Shown here in pieces: positions 1 to 6,680 of a stretch of 16,146 nucleotides of DNA. The translations under genes and the position numbers were made by a program. The notes beneath the pieces were generated by a model, which made no database searches, was not told the origin of the DNA, and saw only the letters and a program-made list of their open reading frames with translations. This DNA is from JAYWIG01 sp043789035. Lineage in GTDB: Bacteria > Pseudomonadota > Gammaproteobacteria > Burkholderiales > Burkholderiaceae_E. The stretch covers positions 1 through 16,146 of the forward strand of contig JAYWIG010000074.1 in the NCBI GenBank assembly GCA_043789035.1, written 5' to 3'. Position 1 is the first letter of the stretch. Every line of letters starts with the position of its first letter.

Positions 1-44
1 GGCGTCATAGTTTTTCAACAACATGTCTATGAAAGTTAGCCAAT

Positions 45-347
45 ATGTGGATGATCAAAGCTCGCAAACTATTTAAATCAATTGGCTTCGAAGCGACCAC
101 CCTGTTCTATGCTTTTCGCGATCCCGCCACGCCTGGCAAGCTAAAAGTTTTAACGATTGCCATGCTGATATATTTAATCAGCCCAATTGACTTGGTGCCT
201 GATTTTCTTGCGGTATTTGGCTGGGCCGATGACGTCGCGGTGCTGATGCTCGGCATACCCGCGATTGTGAGGCGCCTGCCAGAGCAAGTAAGAGTGGTCG
301 CTGAAGAAAAAGCAATGCGATTGATGAGTCGGTTTAATTGGCAGTAA
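45..347 (+). CDS. DUF1232 / YkvA-family small membrane protein
   Basis: A 100-residue protein. The central segment (about residues 33-66) carries the DUF1232 hallmark YLISPIDLVPDF followed by GWADDVAVL. This family is found in many bacteria and has no firmly assigned biochemical role. The hydrophobic stretch around residues 35-56 could be one membrane segment or hairpin; the ends are basic. The start is uncertain: ATG at 45 and ATG at 51 are both in frame, and only a weak purine run (GAAAG, 31-35) precedes them; the spacing favours 45. An intrinsic terminator follows 25 nt after the stop, so the gene ends its own transcription unit. Its upstream region lies outside the window. The family call is firm; the function is unknown. 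Confidence 0.85.
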   Translation: MWMIKARKLFKSIGFEATTLFYAFRDPATPGKLKVLTIAMLIYLISPIDLVPDFLAVFGWADDVAVLMLGIPAIVRRLPEQVRVVAEEKAMRLMSRFNWQ

Positions 348-371
348 ACTGATTCAAACAAAGTTGTATGC

Positions 372-406
372 AAGCGGGCCAACTCAGGAGGGTTGTCCGC
401 TTTTTT
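372..406 (+). terminator. Rho-independent terminator after the DUF1232 gene
   Basis: The arms AAGCGG-GC-CAAC (372-383) and GTTG-T-CCGCTT (392-402) pair with one small internal mismatch or bulge. The loop is about 8 nt, and a run of six T follows directly (401-406). The position, 25 nt after the stop of the upstream gene on the same strand, fits termination of that gene and insulation of the next one. Confidence 0.8.
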
Positions 407-539
407 GTTGCTAAAAATTGCGCAATGAACGACAAAAATGAACACAAAGGTTGAGTGTTTTGCCATCTTTTCGATCAATACCCGTCGCGCTTAATTACAC
501 TTCCTGCACTTCTATAACTCTATCGGCAGGAAAAGAGAC

Positions 540-932
540 ATGATCGATGTGTACAAAGTAATCACCGCGACTGAAAAACTAATCCTCATTTTGATTGCTA
601 TGTTTACAGTCTATGGGGTGGGGGTGGAGATGTACACCGTCATCTCATCTGGGGCAATTAAGCTAACCGATTTGTTGCTGTTGTTTATTTATGCCGAGGT
701 TCTTGGAATGGTGGGTGCTTTCTATAAATATAGGAAAATTCCCATTACTATTCCCATCTTTATCGCCATCACTGCGTTGTGCCGCCTCATCATCTTGCAA
801 GGCAAGGGCATAAGTTCGATTGATCTTATCTACGAGAGCGCAGCGGTGGTTTTGCTGGCGCTGGCAGCTTTGATTATTCGCTGGAACTTGATCAAGCTCG
901 TTAGAAACCCTGGAGATGAGGACGACCATTGA
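540..932 (+). CDS. PsiE-like (phosphate-starvation-inducible E family) membrane protein
   Basis: A 130-residue inner-membrane protein with about four predicted membrane segments (roughly residues 13-35, 43-62, 68-88 and 100-116). The core pattern LTDLLLLFIYAEVLGMV, the following positive Y-K-Y-R-K loop, and IPIFIAITALCRLII match the PsiE family. That family is named for phosphate-starvation induction in E. coli, but its molecular function is unknown. The start ATG at 540 has a purine-rich site (AGGAAAAGAG, 528-537) just upstream. I see no convincing Pho box, so phosphate control should not be assumed here. The C-terminal tail is acidic (GDEDDH). It sits alone between a terminator and the CBS gene and could be co-transcribed with the latter (87 nt gap). 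Confidence 0.82.
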   Translation: MIDVYKVITATEKLILILIAMFTVYGVGVEMYTVISSGAIKLTDLLLLFIYAEVLGMVGAFYKYRKIPITIPIFIAITALCRLIILQGKGISSIDLIYESAAVVLLALAALIIRWNLIKLVRNPGDEDDH

Positions 933-1019
933 TAACCCAGTAAGTTATTAAGCGTCTGGCTGTTTTTACTATCGCCCGTGATACCTTAAGATAAGCATAG
1001 AAATCTAAAAGGGTTAAAT

Positions 1020-1466
1020 GTGGCAACGGTAGAAAATTGTTTAAAAATGAAGGCGCAAACGCTGGTGTACACCACGCCGGATGCCAAGGTAGTAACTGCA
1101 CTTGAAATGATGCGCGACAAGCGTGTGAGGGCAGTGCTCGTGATGGAAGATAGCAAATTACTCGGGATAGTAACCCAAGGTGACTGCGCCATTAAAGTAT
1201 TGTTGCCAGGGTTAGACGCAACAAAAACACTGATTAAAGATATTATGACCTTGAACCCAATGACCGTTAAGCTTGCGGATCCCCTAGAGGCCTGCATGGG
1301 TTTAATGGCGGCAAGAAATTTTCGTCACTTACCCGTTGTGGACGACGGTAAGGTATTAGGGGTAATTTCAATCGGCGATGTGGTGAAAGACAACATCCGA
1401 TACATGGGGCACCAAATTGAGTTCCTTGAAACTTATATTAAAGGGCATGGTAACAACTACAACTGA
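1020..1466 (+). CDS. Two-CBS-domain protein
   Basis: A 148-residue protein made almost entirely of a CBS-domain pair (about residues 8-63 and 74-130). Each repeat ends in the typical G-(I/V)-(V/I)-(T/S)-x-GD motif (GIVTQGD at 49-55, GVISIGD at 114-120). CBS pairs (Bateman modules) bind adenosine nucleotides and act as energy or ligand sensors; stand-alone versions are common in proteobacteria and usually have no known partner. The start is GTG at 1020. An ATG two bases upstream (1018) is in another frame and stops after four codons, so it cannot be the start. AAAAGGG (1007-1013) is a well-spaced ribosome-binding site. The gene converges on the 3' end of the CMD gene with a 55-bp gap that holds no clear terminator. 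Confidence 0.88.
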   Translation: MATVENCLKMKAQTLVYTTPDAKVVTALEMMRDKRVRAVLVMEDSKLLGIVTQGDCAIKVLLPGLDATKTLIKDIMTLNPMTVKLADPLEACMGLMAARNFRHLPVVDDGKVLGVISIGDVVKDNIRYMGHQIEFLETYIKGHGNNYN

Positions 1467-1521
1467 CCAAAATAGGTCCTCTCTCGACATCCCCGATACT
1501 TGCTTTGTTAACTCTGGATTT

Positions 1522-2664
1522 CTAAATAGAAATTGGTACAGGCTCTCCCAAATTCAACATCAACCGATTAGCCCAAGCAAAAATTGCGACCGAATGCATT
1601 AGGTCTAGCACTTCGCCCAAATTCATGCCTACTGCCGCGAGAGCTTGAATACTGCTTGCATTGACCTTATTAGGTTCTAGGGTGAGCTGAATTGAAAAGT
1701 CGCTAATGGCTTTGTCTCTTCGGTTGGTGGTGACGCTGCGCGGATCTTCGAATACTTGTGAAATTGCGTCGTTTCGTTTGCCGAGTTCCTCAAAGCGCTG
1801 GGCATGAACTGAAGCGCAATAAACACAGCCATTAATGCGCGATACAACTGTAGCACCCAACTCTCGATCTGCACGCGAAAGGCCTCCGGGCGCATACATG
1901 ATGGCGTTAAAGGCGATAGAGCGTTGCTTTAGGATATTAGGTTGATGTACTAGCGTTAGGTAGTAGTCTGATATTGTTGCTTTTGGGTGGCTTTCTTTTA
2001 GCACGGCGAGTTGTTCTTCGGTGGCGCTTTCTAGCTTTAAAACATCTAGCCAAGATTTCCAACTCAGCTCTTCGTTTGTGAAGCCTTTGATTCGGATGGG
2101 TGAGCCTAATGCGTATTCGCTTTTAGCGGTGTTAATAGTGTCTGCGGTGGGTGATGTAGGCTTTGCGATTCGATTCAAGCTCGCATCTTTCATGGCCAGT
2201 AACCCTTGCACAACCCTTGTCTGGAATGACATAAAGGCAATTAGCTGGGCCAGCGCAACTATTGTGGGTGTATCTAAGCCTGCTTCGGGCAGTGTGTGTA
2301 AAAAAGCTTTATCGCCATCGATGGGTTTTGTGGTGAGTACCTTAGCGAATTCTTTTGCAGCAGCCATGGCTACATCGTTTAAGCCGCTTACGTGAGCTTG
2401 ATTTTTTTCTAATGCTAATTGTTTTGTGTAGTGGTGGACAAGCAGGGGGCAGGGTGTTAGCTCGCTGCAAAGCGCGGCAATCTCTAACCGTTGTAGCAGG
2501 CTTAGTTGCGAAAGGTTCTGTGCGAAGTAGCCGTCATAGCTGGCTTGGGTTGCTGCAACTACTTTTTCGCGCGCATGCCTAATTGCCCATATTTCTGAAT
2601 TTTGCTCAATGCCTAACAATTGATCGATGATGTCCATAATCGATGCTTGTGTGTGGTCTGTCAT
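1522..2664 (-). CDS. Double-CMD (AhpD-like) protein with one degenerate and one redox-motif half
   Basis: A protein of 380 residues from ATG at 2664. I prefer this start because its ATGA overlaps the TGA of the upstream gene and a GGAGG site (2674-2670) lies 5 nt before it; an in-frame ATG at 2676 would add four residues. The C-terminal half has the carboxymuconolactone decarboxylase/AhpD signature E-x11-C-x2-C-x3-H (about E268, C280, C283, H287), which in AhpD supports thiol peroxidase or disulfide chemistry. The N-terminal half looks like a second CMD-type domain, but it has a single Cys (ELTPCPLLVHH) and lacks the CxxC. The layout resembles the paired families Avi_7170 and Avi_7169 joined in one chain. 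It is the last gene of the four-gene unit. The substrate is unknown; peroxidase activity is an inference. Confidence 0.8.
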   Translation of the reverse strand: MTDHTQASIMDIIDQLLGIEQNSEIWAIRHAREKVVAATQASYDGYFAQNLSQLSLLQRLEIAALCSELTPCPLLVHHYTKQLALEKNQAHVSGLNDVAMAAAKEFAKVLTTKPIDGDKAFLHTLPEAGLDTPTIVALAQLIAFMSFQTRVVQGLLAMKDASLNRIAKPTSPTADTINTAKSEYALGSPIRIKGFTNEELSWKSWLDVLKLESATEEQLAVLKESHPKATISDYYLTLVHQPNILKQRSIAFNAIMYAPGGLSRADRELGATVVSRINGCVYCASVHAQRFEELGKRNDAISQVFEDPRSVTTNRRDKAISDFSIQLTLEPNKVNASSIQALAAVGMNLGEVLDLMHSVAIFAWANRLMLNLGEPVPISI

Positions 2665-4100
2665 TCCGGCCTCCATTCATCTCCGAGCAATTCTGGCTCG
2701 GCGTAGTTTTCCATAGTTTTGTAATGCTCTGCTACGTTCTCACAATAAAACAATGCGGCGATACCTTTGGCAAGGCGCTCAGCGCCATCGCTTACGGCGG
2801 GTATATCTCCGGAGACTTGCCCGTGAGATGCAACCGCCGGATAGCAAAAGCAGTGCAGACGTGATAAACCCTCAAGTGGCTTATCCGGTAGCGCTTGAAA
2901 CTGGAATGCTGACCCAAGTACAGGGTAGTCGCTGAGTTCTTGATCTTCATCGCCAGCATCGGGAGTGAAGTAATGCTTCCAGAATTGAATGTGTTTTGCC
3001 AGTTGGGTAAATTCGGGGCGCGATTCAACGTTGGCACGAAAGCCGGTTGCGAAAACTAAGAAGTCTAGTTCGTGAGTTTTCTTCTTCGTTTGCACTTTTA
3101 GTGAGCTGCCACTTGCATCGATATTTTCGATACCGCTGTCGAGAAAAAAATGCGCATTGTCAAACCGTGACACTCTTAAAGTACTGCCGCGAGGAGGTGG
3201 CACTTGCTGCTTATTGATGTATCGGCGAAAACGCCATTTCCACTCATCGGGTAAATCGTAATAGCCATGCACAAGGCCAGGGTTGCCAGCGCCTTTGCCT
3301 TTATTGATGCGGGGCAGTTGGGCACGCCGAATGAGTAAATCAACTCTTTCTGCACCGGCTTCTAAAGCAGTGGCCGCACTATCCATCGCTGAAGCACCAG
3401 CACCGATCACGCCAACTCGTAAACCTTTGAGTTTTGCGTAGTCATAGACATCGGATGAATGTGCCCATCTTTCACGAGGCAGCTGCGATGCAATATCTGG
3501 CACCCATGAGCCGCCTAAGCCGTCTCGCCCAGTGGCTAATACAACGCGCCTCGCTTTAATAGTTTTGATGCCTGATGGCGATTGCATGTGTAGCGCAATG
3601 TATTTTGAATGGCTGGCATCAACGCTCAGTACTTCATGCTGGTTTTGAACATCAAGCGTCATTGCCTTGCGGTACCAACGCAAATACTCCATCCATTGCG
3701 GGCGAAGAATTTTATCGAGCGACCGCCACTTTTGCAGACCAAATTGCGCTTCATACCAAGCTCTAAAGGTAAGGGCAGGCAAACCAAGCGCGGGGCCGGT
3801 TAACTGTTTAGGTGAGCGTAGGGTTTCCATGCGCGCGGTGGTTACCCACGGGCCTTCTAAGCCAGGTTTGGCGCGATCAAAAATCTGAACTGAAATACCT
3901 TTTAACTTTAATGCGGTGGCTGCGGCCATACCCGCCATACCAGCGCCGATAATGGCAACCTCTAAGATCGGTTCACCGTTTTCCAACGCTGGTATTACCC
4001 AAGGTTTGGCGGGCAATTCTAACCAAGCCAAATCTTGGGCTAGGCGCTGCTCTAATGCGGCTAAACCATCGAGTTGCACTTCGGGTTGCAAATCACTCAA
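2661..4100 (-). CDS. Flavin-containing monooxygenase-like FAD/NAD(P)-dependent oxidoreductase
   Basis: A 479-residue flavoprotein. An N-terminal FAD-binding Rossmann motif IIGAGMAG (about 50-57), VVLATG at 186-191, a second NAD(P)H-binding motif VIGAGASAMD (231-240) and ATGF at 351-354 give the two-dinucleotide architecture of class B monooxygenases. The linker W-A-H-S-S-D-V-Y resembles, but does not exactly match, the FMO/BVMO fingerprint. The start is TTG at 4100: it overlaps the end of the upstream solute-binding gene by 8 nt, has AGGGG six nt upstream, and no in-frame ATG or GTG precedes it. The 3' end overlaps the CMD gene by 4 nt. The likely role is oxygenation of a small organic substrate, perhaps the one bound by the Bug protein; this is inference. 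The fold is certain, the substrate is not. Confidence 0.82.
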   Translation of the reverse strand: MSDLQPEVQLDGLAALEQRLAQDLAWLELPAKPWVIPALENGEPILEVAIIGAGMAGMAAATALKLKGISVQIFDRAKPGLEGPWVTTARMETLRSPKQLTGPALGLPALTFRAWYEAQFGLQKWRSLDKILRPQWMEYLRWYRKAMTLDVQNQHEVLSVDASHSKYIALHMQSPSGIKTIKARRVVLATGRDGLGGSWVPDIASQLPRERWAHSSDVYDYAKLKGLRVGVIGAGASAMDSAATALEAGAERVDLLIRRAQLPRINKGKGAGNPGLVHGYYDLPDEWKWRFRRYINKQQVPPPRGSTLRVSRFDNAHFFLDSGIENIDASGSSLKVQTKKKTHELDFLVFATGFRANVESRPEFTQLAKHIQFWKHYFTPDAGDEDQELSDYPVLGSAFQFQALPDKPLEGLSRLHCFCYPAVASHGQVSGDIPAVSDGAERLAKGIAALFYCENVAEHYKTMENYAEPELLGDEWRPE

Positions 4101-5079
4101 CCGTTGCCCCTGAATACTTCACTACTTCGGCCCATTTGCGAATTTCCGATGCAAGGTGTTTGCTTAAAACTTCAGGGCTACCGCCTGCGGGTTCAAGTCC
4201 CATGGCCATCAACCGTTGGCGAGTGGCTGGGTCATTTAACACTTTGTTGGTGGCTTCATTGAGTTTGCGCACCACATCGTTTGACGTGCCTTTGGGGAGC
4301 ATGAAAGCAAACCAAGTTTGCGATTCAATCGGCAAACCCAGTTCTTTCATGGTTGGTACATCAGGCAACACAGGCGAGCGCTGAGGCGCAAGCACGGCTA
4401 AGGCTTTTACCTGCCCCGCTTTGATAGCACCCTGTGCTCCAGTGATGAGATGGAACATTATTTGCACTTGGTTCGAAATCAAATCGGAGGTTGCTTGGCC
4501 CACGTTGTTATAGGGCACATGCACCATAAAACTTTGGGTTTGTTTTTTATATAGCTCAGCAGCCAAATGCATCGAACTGCCATTGCCGCTGGACGCATAG
4601 TTCAATTGACCTGGCTTGCTTTTCACGAACTCTAAAAACTGCTTAAAGTTAGTGGTAGGGAATTCATTGTTGACAAGCAGTACATTCGATACTCCACCGA
4701 TGAGTACAACCGGTTCGAAGTCATTGATTGGGTGGAATGTTAGTTGCTTATAAAGGCTGATGTTTGTTGCCAAAGTGCCTGCCCAGGAAAACAGCACCGT
4801 ATAACCATCCGGTGCAGATTTTGCGGCAATGCCTGCGCCGATATTGCCATTGGAACCGCCGCGATTTTCGATATAAACACGCTGCTTGAGAAGTTTTGTT
4901 AACTCCTCAGCAAATACTCGCGAGACTGGGTCCGCCGTACCGCCACCGGCGTTGGCCGGAACGATAATTCGAATTGGCTTAGAAGGCCAAGCATCTCCTG
5001 CGTTACTTGATTGGGCCAGACTTAGCTGCGAAGTAATCGAAACGATAAAATATGCAGCTAAAGCGATGCTCTTGTTCAT
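4093..5079 (-). CDS. Bug/TctC-family periplasmic tripartite tricarboxylate transporter substrate-binding protein
   Basis: A 328-residue secreted protein. Residues 1-22 form a Sec signal peptide (basic start, hydrophobic core, cleavage likely after SLA). The mature part begins with the family pattern WPSKPIRIIVPANAGGGTAD, followed by ENRGGSNGNIG, SAPDGYT, LPDVPTMKELG and the C-terminal GLEPAGGSPE, all typical of Bug proteins. The family binds carboxylates or related small polar ligands in the periplasm. No TctA or TctB membrane subunit is in the window, as is common for the many orphan Bug proteins of Burkholderiales. It lies 20 nt downstream of the VOC gene and overlaps the monooxygenase gene, so it probably delivers or senses the substrate of this unit. 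The ligand cannot be read from the sequence. Confidence 0.93.
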   Translation of the reverse strand: MNKSIALAAYFIVSITSQLSLAQSSNAGDAWPSKPIRIIVPANAGGGTADPVSRVFAEELTKLLKQRVYIENRGGSNGNIGAGIAAKSAPDGYTVLFSWAGTLATNISLYKQLTFHPINDFEPVVLIGGVSNVLLVNNEFPTTNFKQFLEFVKSKPGQLNYASSGNGSSMHLAAELYKKQTQSFMVHVPYNNVGQATSDLISNQVQIMFHLITGAQGAIKAGQVKALAVLAPQRSPVLPDVPTMKELGLPIESQTWFAFMLPKGTSNDVVRKLNEATNKVLNDPATRQRLMAMGLEPAGGSPEVLSKHLASEIRKWAEVVKYSGATVE

Positions 5080-5099
5080 TTACTTCGCTCAGCTTGCAA

Positions 5100-5483
5100 T
5101 TACTTTGCAGGTGGCCTGTGCACTGCACAAATCTTGTTGCCGTCCGGGTCGCGCAAGTAAGCGAGATACATTCGGCCTGCCGGGCTATCGCGAAAGCCAG
5201 GAGGGTCTTCACAGGTTGTGCCGCCATTGGCTAAACCTGCGGCATGCCAAGCATCTCCTTGTTCTGGTGATGTAACTGTAAAACCAATGGTGCCGCCGTT
5301 GGCGTAGGTCGCTGGTTCGCCATTGATAGGCGTTGTAATGCCGAATGTGCCGCTTGGACTGCGGTAAAAATAGCGATTGCGGTTTGCCGCACCAGCAGGT
5401 ACGCCTATAGTGCCTAAAACCGCGTCATAAAACTTCTTTGATGCTTCGAGGTCTTTAACGCCGACCATGATATGACTGAACAT
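5100..5483 (-). CDS. VOC (glyoxalase/bleomycin-resistance/dioxygenase) family protein
   Basis: A 127-residue single VOC protein with paired beta-alpha-beta-beta-beta modules: MFSHIMVGVKDLEASKKFYDAVLG at the N-terminus and AYLRDPDGNKICAVHR at the C-terminus. His4 is a candidate metal ligand; the usual final acidic ligand before the end is not obvious, so metal-dependent catalysis is unsure. Such proteins include glyoxalases, ring-cleavage dioxygenases and drug-binding proteins. ATG at 5483 has a good AAGGA site upstream. It is the first gene of the four-gene unit; a candidate promoter with an inverted repeat lies just upstream. It may process an intermediate of the same pathway as the flavin oxidoreductase, but this is inference. 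Confidence 0.87.
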   Translation of the reverse strand: MFSHIMVGVKDLEASKKFYDAVLGTIGVPAGAANRNRYFYRSPSGTFGITTPINGEPATYANGGTIGFTVTSPEQGDAWHAAGLANGGTTCEDPPGFRDSPAGRMYLAYLRDPDGNKICAVHRPPAK

Positions 5484-5523
5484 TTTGTTTCCTTATATTT
5501 CTTAAGAGTTAATAGCAATTGGT

Positions 5524-5561
5524 TATCTGTAATTTTAGCTATGGTTAGTCAATATTACAGA
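5524..5561 (-). promoter_or_regulatory. Candidate promoter with inverted-repeat operator upstream of the VOC-led unit
   Basis: On the - strand a TTGACT hexamer (5552-5547) is followed after 17 nt by CAGATA (5529-5524), a good -35 with a weak -10. A perfect 8-bp inverted repeat, TCTGTAAT (5526-5533) and ATTACAGA (5554-5561) with a 20-nt spacer, brackets this promoter. A dimeric regulator could bind there. The inverted repeat is seen directly; the promoter and operator roles are inference. Confidence 0.35.
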
Positions 5562-5590
5562 AACGTAGAGTCTTTTAGATCAGCGGTTTT

Positions 5591-6667
5591 TTATGCCGCC
5601 GGGTTCGGCATTCTTTGGTGAACCTCATCAATGGCCGCAATAACTTCCGGGGCAAGCTTTACCTCATAAGCGTCAATACACTCTTTGAGTTGTGCCACGT
5701 TGGTGGCGCCAATAATCGTACTGGCCATTAAACTGCGGTGATAGCTAAATGCGAGTGCCATTTGTGTCAGAGTTAAACCAAAGCGCTTGGCGATATTGTC
5801 ATATTCAATCACAGCCAGAGGGATTCCGGGCTTGTTGTAACGCGGCCAGTTGGCACCGAATAAAGTGAGCCGCGCACCTTCGGGGCGTTGGCCGTTCATG
5901 AACTTGCCTGTAAGTAAGCCGAAAGCAAGCACGCTGTAGCCTAACATGCTGACGTTTTCGCGAAAGCAGGTTTCTTCTAAGCCATCTTCGAATTGGCGTG
6001 ACATTAGGTTGTAGACGTTTTGGATTGTGGCAATTCTCGGTAAACCGTATTTCTCTGCCACCCGGCTAAATTCACTCACGCCCCAAGCCGTTTCGTTCGA
6101 TATGCCGCAGTAGCGAATTTTGCCGTCTGCCACGAGTTGATGCATGGCTTCGAGTTGTTCGTCTACCGAGCTGCATTCACGCTCTTTGGTGACGTCGAAT
6201 TTTGCAGCACCAAACATCGGGGTATTGCGAGCAGGCCAATGAATTTGATAAAGGTCGATGTAGTCAGTTTTCAATCGAGCGAGGCTGGCTTCGCAGGCAT
6301 TGACTATATCTTTCTTAGTCAGTTCACCAGCATCAGCACGATTACCTGTTCGAATCCAACCCATGCCGCGACCGGGGCCAGCGACTTTCGAGGCAAGAAT
6401 GAGTTCTGAGCGTTTGGCTTTATCGAAGCCGCGAGCCTGCATCCAATTACCGATGTATTTTTCTGTGGTCGCGTGTGTTGACGCGCCCACGGGTATGGGG
6501 TACGTCTCGGCGGTGTCTATAAAGTTTAGCCCCCGGCTTAACGCATAGTCGAGTTGTTCATGTGCTTGGCTTTCAGTGTTTTGAATGCCCCAAGTCATAG
6601 TACCTAAACAAATTTTAGGCACACTCAAATCGCTCTTGCCTAGTTTTACGATGTCGATGCTGCTCAT
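5591..6667 (-). CDS. Tas-like aldo/keto reductase
   Basis: A 358-residue NADPH-dependent aldo/keto reductase (TIM barrel). The catalytic tetrad is visible: D51 and Y56 in FIDTAETYPIP, K94 in LASKVAGPG, and H143 in YQIHWPAR. LGTMTWGIQNTE, the TEKYIGNWM segment and the C-terminal cofactor-binding IIGATNVAQLKE place it with the E. coli Tas subgroup rather than with the short sugar reductases; the length also fits. It starts 13 nt after the lipocalin-like gene and is probably the last gene of the senB-led unit. The physiological substrate of Tas-type enzymes is not known, so reduction of a carbonyl linked to the neighbouring pathway is speculation. Confidence 0.9.
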   Translation of the reverse strand: MSSIDIVKLGKSDLSVPKICLGTMTWGIQNTESQAHEQLDYALSRGLNFIDTAETYPIPVGASTHATTEKYIGNWMQARGFDKAKRSELILASKVAGPGRGMGWIRTGNRADAGELTKKDIVNACEASLARLKTDYIDLYQIHWPARNTPMFGAAKFDVTKERECSSVDEQLEAMHQLVADGKIRYCGISNETAWGVSEFSRVAEKYGLPRIATIQNVYNLMSRQFEDGLEETCFRENVSMLGYSVLAFGLLTGKFMNGQRPEGARLTLFGANWPRYNKPGIPLAVIEYDNIAKRFGLTLTQMALAFSYHRSLMASTIIGATNVAQLKECIDAYEVKLAPEVIAAIDEVHQRMPNPAA

Positions 6668-6680
6668 GGTCTTTTATTGT

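Noticed and set aside
490..518. Promoter for the psiE-like gene with TATAAC at 513-518
   Set aside because: The -10 is reasonable, but the hexamer at proper distance (CTTAAT) does not resemble a -35 element.
929..951. Hairpin TTGATAAC / GTTATTAA at the psiE-like stop as a terminator
   Set aside because: The stem is AT-rich and the T run (about 963-967) is more than 10 nt away, so it is unlikely to terminate transcription.
1518..1533. Palindrome ATTTCTAAATAGAAAT at the end of the CMD gene as a terminator
   Set aside because: It is AT-only apart from two pairs, has almost no loop and no following T run on either strand.
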